A stretch of 64,000 bases of DNA from Vicinamibacterales bacterium. GTDB lineage: Bacteria > Acidobacteriota > Vicinamibacteria > Vicinamibacterales > 2-12-FULL-66-21. Position 1 is the first letter of the stretch. Every line of letters begins with the position of its first letter. Positions 45,702 to 53,785 of the stretch are shown in pieces. The stretch covers positions 1-64,000 of the forward strand of contig DASSPH010000067.1 of assembly GCA_035699745.1 (NCBI GenBank), in the 5' to 3' direction. The notes beneath the pieces were generated by a model, which was not told where the DNA came from, ran no database searches, and saw only the letters and a list, made by a program, of their open reading frames with translations. A program made the translations under genes and the position numbers.

Positions 45702-45715
45702 GACAGTTTTGGGAC
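45702..45715 (-). promoter_or_regulatory. Candidate activator site GTCCCAAAACTGTC
   Basis: Minus-strand GTCCCAAAACTGTC lies about 45-60 bp upstream of the small-RNA -24 element, a usual place for a sigma-54 activator site. The same motif (GTCCCAAANCTG) recurs twice near the other sigma-54-type promoter. A second CAAAACTGT copy lies 10 bases further upstream. Confidence 0.55.
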
Positions 45716-45781
45716 GTTCGATTACAGTTTTGTCTTGCTGCGCTTCTGACCCTGGCGTTCAGCGTTCCGGCGGCCGCCGCG

Positions 45782-48013
45782 ATGGGGTCCCGCGGCGCGC
45801 CGCAAGGGATCAAATCCGGCTCTGAGCCGGCTCTGGCGTCGCTCGCCGGACAGGTGGTGGACGCGCGGACCGGGGCGCCGCTCGAGCACGTGCGCGTCGC
45901 CGTGGAGGGCGGCGGCACGGCGCTCACCGACCGCGAGGGGCGGTTCCGGATCGAGGGGCTGGCGCCGGGAACGCACCGTCTCCAGGCGTCCGTGGTCGGC
46001 TATGCGGTGTTCCGCGGCGAGGTCCGCGCCGGCGAGGCCGCTCCGTTGATCATCCGCCTCAGCGAAGGGACGTCCGCCTACAGCGAGACGGTCACGGTCG
46101 GCGCCGATGTCTTCCGCGGCCCGCCCGACCCCGTGCCCTCGGCGTCGATCATCGGGAGCGCCGAGCTGCTCAACCTGCGCGGCGTGCTGGCGGACGATCC
46201 GCTGCGCGCCGTGCAGGTGCTCCCCGGCGTGGCGACCGGTGACGACCTCCGAAGCGAGTTCACCGTCCGCGGCAGCGACTTCCGCCACATCACCTTCACC
46301 GTCGACGGCTTCGCGACGCCCTACCTGCTGCACGCGGTGCGCGGCGTCGAGGATCGCGGCCCCACCGGCTCGGTCGCGATGATCAACAGCGACGTCCTCG
46401 AGGACGTCACGCTCCTGAACGGCGGGTATCCGCAGTACTTCACCGGCCACACCGGCGCCGAGGTGGACTTCCGGCTCCGCGAGGGCTCGCGCGAGCGGCG
46501 GATCTTCCGGGTCGCGGTCAGCGGCACCAGTGCGTCCGCGGTGGCGGAAGGTCCGCTCGGCGCGCGGCGCGGATCGTGGCTGGTCTCGGCGCGGCAGTCG
46601 TATCTCGATGCGATCGTGCATCGGCTGACCGAGCGCGCCGTCAGCTTCGGGTTCAGTGACGCGCAGGCCAAGCTGGCCTACGATGTGTCGCCGCGCCACC
46701 ACCTCGATCTCACCGCGCTCACCGGGCGATCGCGGTTCGCCAACGATCCGGATCAGCGGGAGATCGACGACATCCACGTGGGGCGCAACGCCTCCGTCGT
46801 CGGCGTCGCCGGCTGGCGCGTGACCACCGCGCGCGCCGTGCTGTGGCAGCGGCTCCTGGCGGCGGACAACCGCTTCCGCAACGAGAACACCAGCGGCGTC
46901 GAGCTGGACGACGGGCGTGACCGGCAGCTCGCGTATCGCGCGGACCTGACGGTCGAGGCCGCGCCGCACGTCGGACTCAGCGCCGGCGCCCAGGCGGAGC
47001 GGCGCGACAACCGCCGCGTCCGGCGGCGGCTCGCCGCCAACCGCGTGTCGCTGCTGCAGCTCGACGACTATTCGGGGGACGGACTGATGACGGGCGGATT
47101 CGTGTCCGCGCGATGGACGCCGTCGCCGTCGTTCACGCTCGCGCCCGGCGTTCGCGCGGATCGCTGGGGATTGACGGCACAGACCTCCGCATCGCCGTGG
47201 CTGCAGTCGGAATGGCGCGCGAGCCGCACGCTGCGCCTCCGCGCGAGTGCCGGCCGGTACGTGCAGTTCGCGGACTTCGAGAACGTCCTCGGGATCTCCG
47301 CCGGGCCGGGCCTTCGCCCGGAACGGGCCCTGCAGTTCGACGCCGGGATCGAACAGCGCCTCGCCGACGACCTCCGCGTCTCCGTGACGCTCTACGACCG
47401 CGAGGAACGCGGCATGCTGCGGCGGCCCGGATCCGAGACTCGCGTCAGCGGCACGCGCGTCGTCCGCGGCGCAGCGGACGCGCGCTACGACAATCGCCTG
47501 GACGGGTTCGCGCGGGGCGTCGAACTCTCGCTGCAGCGGTCCGCGCCCGGCCGCGGCATCTCGGGCTGGCTGTCGTACGCATTCGCGAAGAACCGCTACC
47601 GCGATACCGTGTCGGGCGAGAGCTTCTGGGGTGATTCGGATCAGCGGCATACCGTGAACGCCTATGCCATGTATCGCCACTCCGACCGGGCGAGCTTCGT
47701 CGCGAAGCTCCGCGTCGGCAGCAACTTCCCGATCACTGGCTACTATGCCGAGCAGGACGGCAGGTACGTCGTCAGCGACCGGCGCAACACGGCGCGGCTG
47801 CCGGCGTACGCCCGGCTCGATCTGCGCGCGAACCGGACGTTCACGTGGTCGCGGCACCGCCTGACGCTGTTTGCCGAGGTGATCAACGTCATGAACCGCG
47901 ACAACGTGCGCTTCGATCCTCCCGGCGTGAACACGGCGACGCGCGCGACCGGCAGGCCGTTCGATTCGATGCTGCCGATCGTGCCGTCGGTGGGCGTGTT
48001 GATCGAGTTTTGA
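45782..48013 (+). CDS. TonB-dependent receptor with carboxypeptidase-like regulatory domain
   Basis: 743 aa from ATG 45782. An N-terminal Ig-like carboxypeptidase regulatory domain (about 20-100; GQVVDARTGAPLEHVRVAVEG), a plug domain (about 115-235; VRGSDFRHITFTVDGF), then a long beta-barrel ending in an aromatic residue (GVLIEF). It should import a large nutrient across the outer membrane. No signal peptide follows ATG 45782, but the in-frame codons 45716-45781 read like one (CLAALLTLAFSVPAAAA) and lack any ATG, GTG or TTG. The real start is therefore uncertain: a rare start codon or a one-base frameshift upstream. Confidence 0.88.
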   Translation: MGSRGAPQGIKSGSEPALASLAGQVVDARTGAPLEHVRVAVEGGGTALTDREGRFRIEGLAPGTHRLQASVVGYAVFRGEVRAGEAAPLIIRLSEGTSAYSETVTVGADVFRGPPDPVPSASIIGSAELLNLRGVLADDPLRAVQVLPGVATGDDLRSEFTVRGSDFRHITFTVDGFATPYLLHAVRGVEDRGPTGSVAMINSDVLEDVTLLNGGYPQYFTGHTGAEVDFRLREGSRERRIFRVAVSGTSASAVAEGPLGARRGSWLVSARQSYLDAIVHRLTERAVSFGFSDAQAKLAYDVSPRHHLDLTALTGRSRFANDPDQREIDDIHVGRNASVVGVAGWRVTTARAVLWQRLLAADNRFRNENTSGVELDDGRDRQLAYRADLTVEAAPHVGLSAGAQAERRDNRRVRRRLAANRVSLLQLDDYSGDGLMTGGFVSARWTPSPSFTLAPGVRADRWGLTAQTSASPWLQSEWRASRTLRLRASAGRYVQFADFENVLGISAGPGLRPERALQFDAGIEQRLADDLRVSVTLYDREERGMLRRPGSETRVSGTRVVRGAADARYDNRLDGFARGVELSLQRSAPGRGISGWLSYAFAKNRYRDTVSGESFWGDSDQRHTVNAYAMYRHSDRASFVAKLRVGSNFPITGYYAEQDGRYVVSDRRNTARLPAYARLDLRANRTFTWSRHRLTLFAEVINVMNRDNVRFDPPGVNTATRATGRPFDSMLPIVPSVGVLIEF

Positions 48014-48050
48014 GCCCGGCGTCCGGCGTCCGGTGTGCGAGGTCCGATAG

Positions 48051-49505
48051 ATGCGGATAGTTGCGACTGGCGTACTCTCACTGGCGCTCGCGCTGCAGCC
48101 GGCGGATCTCCGGCGCGGTGTGACGGACTATGTGGCGGGACACGAGAAGCAGATCGTCGCCGAGCTGCTCGAGCTGCTCGCCATCCCGAATGTCGCCGCC
48201 GATCGGCCCAACATCCGGCGCAACGCGGAACACCTGCGCGCACTGCTGACGCGCCACGGACTGAAAGGGGAGATCCTCGAAACCGGCGGGAACCCGCTCG
48301 TCTACGGGGCGCTCGACACGCCCGGCGCCGCGCGCACGGTGCTCTTCTACTGCCACTACGACGGGCAGCCGGTGGATCCGTCGAAATGGAACCAGCCGGA
48401 TCCGTTCACGCCGGTGATCCGCGGTGAAGGGCGCGACGCGCGCATCTATGCGCGCTCGGCGTCCGACGACAAGTCGCCGATCGTCGCATTGCTGGCGGCA
48501 CTGGACGCGCTGAAGGCGGCGGGCCTCGCGCCCACCGCGAACGTACGCGTCATCCTCGACGGCGAAGAGGAGGCCAGCTCGCCGAGCCTCGTACCGGCGA
48601 TCGCGCGCTACCGCGACAGGCTGCGCGCCGACGTGATGGTCATCCTCGACGGTCCGGCGCACTCGAGCGGCCGTCCGACGCTCGTCTACGGCGCGCGCGG
48701 CGTGGCGACGCTCGATCTGACCGTGTTCGGCCCGAAGAGCGGCGTGCACAGCGGCAACTACGGGAACTGGATTCCGAATCCCGCGATGCGCCTGTCCGCG
48801 CTGCTGGCGACGCTGAAAGACGACGACGGGCGGGTGCGGGTGGCGGGCTACTACGACGCCGTCGCGCCGCTCACCGCGGAGGAGCGCGCCATGCTGGACG
48901 CGGTGCCGGAAGACGGCCCGCGCATGCTCGAGACGTTCGGCGTCGCCGCCCCGGAGCGTGCCTATCCCAGGCTCCAGGATGCGCTGCAGCATCCGACGCT
49001 GAACGTCCGCGGCCTCGCCAGCGCGTTCGTCGGCGCGGGCGCGCGAACCATCGTGCCGGATCGCGCCACCGCGGCGATCGATCTCCGTCTCGTGAAGGAA
49101 ACGCCGGCCGACGACCTGATCGCCAAGCTGCGCCGGCACATCGAGCAGCAGGGTTTCCATCTCGTGGATGGCGAGCCCGACGCCGCCGCGCGGGCGAAGT
49201 ACGGCAAGCTGGCGCGATTGACCCTGACCGGGCCGGTGATGAACGCGTTCCGGACGCCGACGTCGGATCCCGAGGCCCGTGCGGTGCTCGCGTCGATGAC
49301 GCGCACCTTCGGATCGCCGCCCGTGCAGTTGCGCACGCTCGGGGGCAGCGTGCCGATCGCCCCCTTCATCGAAGCGCTGGGATTTCCCGCGCTGCTCGTG
49401 CCGATCGTGAACTTCGACAACAACCAGCACGAGGAGAACGAGAACCTTCGCCTCGGCGCGCTTTTCGACGGCATCGTCACGATCGCCGCGGTACTCCGCA
49501 TGTGA
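48051..49505 (+). CDS. Secreted M20-family metallopeptidase
   Basis: 484 aa with signal peptide (about 1-18). M20/ArgE/DapE/CPG2 fold: first zinc His in YCHYDGQPVDP (about 101), bridging Asp in SASDDKSP (about 141), catalytic Glu pair in DGEEEASSPS (about 170), and the late His in NQHEENENLR (about 463). The dimerisation domain spans about 215-340. It is a carboxypeptidase or dipeptidase of the M20A/C type; substrate not known. It begins the run M20-pxpA-MFS-duplicated protein. Confidence 0.92.
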   Translation: MRIVATGVLSLALALQPADLRRGVTDYVAGHEKQIVAELLELLAIPNVAADRPNIRRNAEHLRALLTRHGLKGEILETGGNPLVYGALDTPGAARTVLFYCHYDGQPVDPSKWNQPDPFTPVIRGEGRDARIYARSASDDKSPIVALLAALDALKAAGLAPTANVRVILDGEEEASSPSLVPAIARYRDRLRADVMVILDGPAHSSGRPTLVYGARGVATLDLTVFGPKSGVHSGNYGNWIPNPAMRLSALLATLKDDDGRVRVAGYYDAVAPLTAEERAMLDAVPEDGPRMLETFGVAAPERAYPRLQDALQHPTLNVRGLASAFVGAGARTIVPDRATAAIDLRLVKETPADDLIAKLRRHIEQQGFHLVDGEPDAAARAKYGKLARLTLTGPVMNAFRTPTSDPEARAVLASMTRTFGSPPVQLRTLGGSVPIAPFIEALGFPALLVPIVNFDNNQHEENENLRLGALFDGIVTIAAVLRM

Positions 49506-49522
49506 CAGGCGAAGCCCCTCGG

Positions 49523-50287
49523 ATGAGAATCGACCTCAATTGCGACATGGGCGAGTCGTTCGGCCTCTGGACCATGGGGGCCGACGATCGCGTGATGCCG
49601 CACATCACGTCGGCGAACGTCGCCTGCGGCGCGCACGCCGGCGACCCGCTGGTCATGCGCCGCACCGTCCGGCTCGCGAGCGCGGCGAACGTCGCGATTG
49701 GCGCCCATCCAGGATTCGCCGATCTCCAGGGCTTCGGACGCCGCGAGATGACCGTCGATCCCGCCGAGCTGGAGGCGTCGCTCATCGCGCAGATCGGCGC
49801 GCTGGCCGCAATCGCCCGCGCCGAAGGGGTTGGCCTGCAGCACGTGAAGCCGCACGGGGCGCTCTACAACATGGCGGCGCGCGATCGGGCGCTCTCCGAC
49901 GCGATCGCGCGTGCCATCGCCGCCGTCGATCGCTCGCTCATCCTGTTCGGACTGCCGAACTCGCCGATCCTCGAGGCCGGCCGCGCCGCCGGACTCCGCA
50001 CCGCGGGAGAAGGGTTCGCCGATCGCGCCTACGAGCCCGACGGATCGCTCACCCCGCGGTCGCGCAGCGGCGCCGTCATCCACGACGTCGACGCCGTCGT
50101 TTCCCGGGCAGTCAGGATGGCGCTCGACGGGATCGTTCTGACGCCCGCCGGGGCGGAGGTTCCGCTGCATGTCGACACCATCTGCGTGCACGGCGATACG
50201 CCCGGCGCGGCGGAGCTCGCCCAGCGCATCCACGACGCGCTCGAACGGCGCGGCGTCACGGTGTCGCCAGTCGGAGCCTGGCTGTGA
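49523..50287 (+). CDS. pxpA: 5-oxoprolinase subunit A (LamB/YcsF family)
   Basis: 254 aa from ATG 49523 (GTG 49502 adds seven codons and overlaps the M20 stop). The pattern MRIDLNCDMGESFGLW and ACGAHAGDP, and HVKPHGALYN in the middle, are diagnostic of PxpA. PxpA works with PxpB and PxpC to hydrolyse 5-oxoproline to glutamate with ATP. PxpB and PxpC are not adjacent here; an MFS carrier follows instead. The gamma-glutamyltransferase far upstream could feed the same route, but that is only suggestive. Confidence 0.93.
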   Translation: MRIDLNCDMGESFGLWTMGADDRVMPHITSANVACGAHAGDPLVMRRTVRLASAANVAIGAHPGFADLQGFGRREMTVDPAELEASLIAQIGALAAIARAEGVGLQHVKPHGALYNMAARDRALSDAIARAIAAVDRSLILFGLPNSPILEAGRAAGLRTAGEGFADRAYEPDGSLTPRSRSGAVIHDVDAVVSRAVRMALDGIVLTPAGAEVPLHVDTICVHGDTPGAAELAQRIHDALERRGVTVSPVGAWL

Positions 50288-51501
50288 AGTGGTGGCGCGA
50301 GGCGGATACGGCGGCGCGGCGGGCGTTGATCGCCGGCATGCTCGGGTGGATGCTCGACGCCTTCGACGTCATGCTGTTCGCCCTCGTGCTGCCAGCGGTC
50401 AGCGCCGACCTCGGACTGACCAAGGCGGAAGGCGGCGTTCTCGGCTCGGTGATGCTCGTCGCCGCCGCGGTCGGCGGCGTCGGCTTCGGCTGGATCGCCG
50501 ATCGCTTCGGCCGCACGCGCGGCCTGATGCTGAGCGTCGCGCTCTACTCCGTCTTCACGTTCGCCTGCGGCTTCGCGACCAGTCTCTGGCAGTTCGTCCT
50601 GTTCCGCATCTTCCTCGGGTTCGGGATGGGCGGGGTGTGGACCAGCGGCGCGGCGCTCGTCTCCGAATCCTGGCCGTCGCACAGCCGCGGCCGGGCGCTC
50701 GGTTTCATGCAGAGCGGCTGGGCGATCGGCTATGCCGCGGCGGTGCTGGTGAGCGGCTACGTGCAGCCGCGCTTCGGCTGGCGCGCCGTCTTCTTCCTCG
50801 GCATCCTGCCCGCATTCTTCACCCTCTGGGTGCAGCGGCGGGTGACGGAGCCGGCGATCTGGACGGCGGCGTCGCGCGCGAAGACCGCGGCTCCCGCGAT
50901 CGGCGCGATCTTCACGAGCGGCATCGGCGGCCTGACGGTGATCCTCACGCTGATGAACACCTGCACGCTGTTCGCCTGGTGGGGGTTCAACCTGTGGCTG
51001 CCCAGCTACCTGAAATCTCCCGTCGCCCAGGGGGGCGCGGCGCTCACCGGCGCAGCGACGACCGGTTACCTGTTCGTGATGCAGGCCGGGATGTGGGTGG
51101 GCTACGTCACCTACGGCGTGATCAGCGATCGGATCGGACGCAAGACCGCGTACGTGATGTATCTGCTCACCGCGGCGGTGCTGCTCGCCGTCTACGTCAC
51201 GGTGCGCAATCCGACGCTGCTGCTCGTGCTCGGTCCCTGCGTCGCCTTTGCCGCGACCGGGTACTTCTCCGGCTTCGGAGCCGTGACCGCCGAGATCTAC
51301 CCGACATCGATCCGCGCCACCGCACAGGGCTTTACCTACAACATCGGCCGTCTCGTCAGCGCCGCGGCGCCGTATCTCGTCGGCACCCTCGCCGATACCC
51401 GCGGCTTCGGCCAGGCCCTGCTGGTGTGCTCCGCGGCGTTCGTGCTCGCCGCGGTGATGTGGATCTGGATCCCCGAAACGAAAGGACGCGCGTTGAAGTG
51501 A
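50284..51501 (+). CDS. MFS transporter (sugar/organic-acid:proton symporter type)
   Basis: 405 aa, 12 membrane segments. The family motifs GWIADRFGRTRGL (between TM2 and TM3) and ISDRIGRK (between TM8 and TM9) are present; GWMLDAFDVMLFALVLP in TM1 with its Asp pair is typical of aromatic-acid and metabolite:H+ symporters. GTG 50284 overlaps the pxpA stop by 4 bp, so it may import 5-oxoproline or a precursor; this is inferred from coupling. Confidence 0.9.
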   Translation: MKWWREADTAARRALIAGMLGWMLDAFDVMLFALVLPAVSADLGLTKAEGGVLGSVMLVAAAVGGVGFGWIADRFGRTRGLMLSVALYSVFTFACGFATSLWQFVLFRIFLGFGMGGVWTSGAALVSESWPSHSRGRALGFMQSGWAIGYAAAVLVSGYVQPRFGWRAVFFLGILPAFFTLWVQRRVTEPAIWTAASRAKTAAPAIGAIFTSGIGGLTVILTLMNTCTLFAWWGFNLWLPSYLKSPVAQGGAALTGAATTGYLFVMQAGMWVGYVTYGVISDRIGRKTAYVMYLLTAAVLLAVYVTVRNPTLLLVLGPCVAFAATGYFSGFGAVTAEIYPTSIRATAQGFTYNIGRLVSAAAPYLVGTLADTRGFGQALLVCSAAFVLAAVMWIWIPETKGRALK

Positions 51502-52697
51502 TGCCCCGCTCTCTTGCGCTCACCGCCGTGTGTCTGTTCGCCGCCGGATCGGCGTCGGCACAGAACCTCGACTCGTACGTCCGTTACGAACTGCTCGCAC
51601 CGCAGACCGCTCGCGTCCGCGTCACGCTCGACGCGACCATCAGCAAGGCGGGCGCGACGTCTTTCTCCGATGTGATCCGCGTCGGGCAGGAGCTCACCGA
51701 TATCGTGGCAACCGATCTCGCCACCGGCGATGCGTTGAAAGTCGAACAGAAGGTCAAGGGTGCGGTCAGCGTGCTCCTGAAACGCGCCGTCCCCGAAGGT
51801 GGGGAGGCGCGGGTGCGTCTGCAGGCGAGTTACGCCAACCCTTCGGAGTACCACAGCTCGGGCGACGCGCTCGAGTTCCATCGAACTGATCTGCCGCCGC
51901 GCGGCGCCATCGTTCTGCCCGCGGGGTACGAGATCCTGGCGTCGGACATGCCCGTGCAGGTGCTCGAACAGGCGGACGGGCGCATTGCCGCGAGCTTCAT
52001 GCAGACACGCAGGTTCAGCATGTACATCAGAGCGCGGCGTATGACCGGACGGCCGGCGCCCTCCGTCGCTCCGTCAACACCGCCGCCGACGCCACCGATC
52101 GCCGATGCGCCGCCACGCGAATTGCCGATGAACCAGATTCGCGTCGCCGAGCGCGCCATCCAGGACCGCACGATCGTCTACTTCCTGAAGGAACCCGAAA
52201 CGCACGCGTTCGCGCTCTATCACGACTACACTGCCGCCCGAGAAGGCGAGCACCAGTACGTGAACGTGGTGCGCGCCGGCAGCACCGTGTCGGATCCCTC
52301 CGCGAAGAACCTCGACACCGGCGAGGCGCTGAAGACGCGCACGCTGACCGGCGCCGACATCGCCCGTGAGAAGATCGACATCCCGGATCGCGTCGAGCCG
52401 CACACCCAGGTCGTGCTCATTCCGTTTCCACCGGTGAAGAAGGGCACGTCGGTGCGGCTGCGGATCTCGGAAACCTACACGGACCCGGCGCGCTACGCGC
52501 TCGTCGACGGACAACTGATGTGGCATCGCAGCTTCGGCCGTCCGCGCAACGACATGGTGCTGCCGGCCGGCTGGTATCTGACGACCAGCTCCATCCCTGC
52601 AGCGATCACGCAGGAGAGCGACGGCCGGATCCGGTTGTCGTTCTGGAATCCGCGTCCCGACACGCTCGACGTCCTCGTCCGGGCGCGCCGCCGCTGA
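51501..52697 (+). CDS. Secreted protein with two homologous domains, unknown function
   Basis: 398 aa with signal peptide (about 1-20, GSASAQ). The mature protein consists of two copies of the same domain of about 160 residues, joined by a Pro-rich linker (about 185-205). Matching pairs include VRVTLDA/FALYHDY, VATDLATGDALK/SAKNLDTGEALK, YANPSEYHSSGDALEFHRT/YTDPARYALVDGQLMWHRS, IVLPAGYEILAS/MVLPAGWYLTTS and VRARRR-type ends. Likely beta-sandwich. I do not recognise the family. The start overlaps the MFS stop by one base. Confidence 0.85.
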   Translation: MPRSLALTAVCLFAAGSASAQNLDSYVRYELLAPQTARVRVTLDATISKAGATSFSDVIRVGQELTDIVATDLATGDALKVEQKVKGAVSVLLKRAVPEGGEARVRLQASYANPSEYHSSGDALEFHRTDLPPRGAIVLPAGYEILASDMPVQVLEQADGRIAASFMQTRRFSMYIRARRMTGRPAPSVAPSTPPPTPPIADAPPRELPMNQIRVAERAIQDRTIVYFLKEPETHAFALYHDYTAAREGEHQYVNVVRAGSTVSDPSAKNLDTGEALKTRTLTGADIAREKIDIPDRVEPHTQVVLIPFPPVKKGTSVRLRISETYTDPARYALVDGQLMWHRSFGRPRNDMVLPAGWYLTTSSIPAAITQESDGRIRLSFWNPRPDTLDVLVRARRR

Positions 52698-52919
52698 TTA
52701 CGTTTTGGTGATGTGGGTGACGACGCCGACGACGTAATGGAGATCGACGCGATCGCCTGCCTCCAGGCTGCGCGGAATCGACTCCTTGCCGACGCGGGCG
52801 ATGCGGACCTGCCCCTGCGGGTCGTCGGGGTCGGTGTAATACACGTCGAGGGAAATCTGCCCGTGGATGCTGATGGGCTGGATCTTCTGAACGATCGCCG
52901 GTTTCGACCCCTTCAGCAT
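52698..52919 (-). CDS. Small cytoplasmic protein of unknown function
   Basis: 73 aa, strand-rich, no signal or membrane segment: MLKGSKPAIVQK then a domain with DVYYTDPDDPQGQVRIARVGKES and VGVVTHI. It abuts the end of the convergent duplicated-protein gene (no spacer) and is divergent from the LolA-like gene across about 98 bp. Composition and codon use look coding. Function unknown. Confidence 0.7.
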   Translation of the reverse strand: MLKGSKPAIVQKIQPISIHGQISLDVYYTDPDDPQGQVRIARVGKESIPRSLEAGDRVDLHYVVGVVTHITKT

Positions 52920-53017
52920 GCCGTCAGTATAGCCCTCCGCCTGTGCTGGCGCCCGGCCCGCCAGGCGCGGAATGCGCTACACTGAGACAGCTTCCCCGCC
53001 TGCTCAGGAGTTCCTGC

Positions 53018-53785
53018 ATGATTCTTCGTTCTGCCGCTCTTGCGGTGCTGTTCGCCGCGCCGTTCTACGTTCAGGCGCCCGCCCAGAAACCGGAGCCGGC
53101 CGCCGCCGCGCTGCCCGATGGCCGCGAGATCGTCAACCGGCACATCAAGGAGATCGGCGGACGCGAGGCCGTGCTCAGCCACACGTCGCTGCAGGTGAAG
53201 GGGACGCTGAGCGTGCCGGCGTCCGGCATCTCCGGTCCGATCGAGATCTCCGCCGCCGCCAACCCCGATCGCGTCATCGTCAAGACGTCGGTCGCCGGCA
53301 TCGGCGACATCATGGAAGGTTTCGACGGCTCGCACGCCTGGTCGCTCACACCCATGACCGGCCCGATGCTGAAGGTCAACAAGGAGCTGACGCAGGCGAA
53401 GCTCGATGCGGATTTCTACAGCGAGCTGCGCGATCCGAAGAAGTATCCCTCGATCAAGACCGTCGAGAAGACGACGTTCGACGGCCGGCCGTGCTACAAG
53501 GTCCAGCTGCAGCGCATCGACGGCAGCGAGGATTACGATTTCTACGACGCGTCCACCGGCCTCCGCGCCGGCAGCATCAACACCCGCGAAACGGCGATGG
53601 GCACGATGACCGTCACCACCGTGACCGGCGGCTACAAGAAGTTCGGCAACCTGCTCGTCGCGACCGCGCAGAGTCAGAAGGTGATGGGGGTCGAGCAGAC
53701 GATCACCGTGACGTCCGTCGAGTTCGACAAGGTCGATCCGGCGGCGTTCACCCCGCCGGACGCCATCAAGGCGCTGATCAAGTGA
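53018..53785 (+). CDS. Secreted LolA/DUF620-like protein
   Basis: 255 aa from ATG 53018, set by AGGAG seven bases upstream and the signal peptide (about 1-22). The mature protein is strand-rich with repeated half-barrel features (VKGTLSVPASGISGPIEIS, GFDGSHAWSLTPMTGP, FDGRPCYKVQLQRIDG) like periplasmic lipoprotein-carrier/LolA-fold proteins used to bind hydrophobic ligands. Coupled by 4 bp to the S41 protease gene downstream, a pairing seen in secreted proteolytic systems. Confidence 0.78.
   Translation: MILRSAALAVLFAAPFYVQAPAQKPEPAAAALPDGREIVNRHIKEIGGREAVLSHTSLQVKGTLSVPASGISGPIEISAAANPDRVIVKTSVAGIGDIMEGFDGSHAWSLTPMTGPMLKVNKELTQAKLDADFYSELRDPKKYPSIKTVEKTTFDGRPCYKVQLQRIDGSEDYDFYDASTGLRAGSINTRETAMGTMTVTTVTGGYKKFGNLLVATAQSQKVMGVEQTITVTSVEFDKVDPAAFTPPDAIKALIK

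Noticed and set aside
45397-45825. Plus-strand frame running from the repeats to the TonB receptor
   Set aside because: It ends inside the receptor in another frame; kept only as a hint for a possible frameshift.
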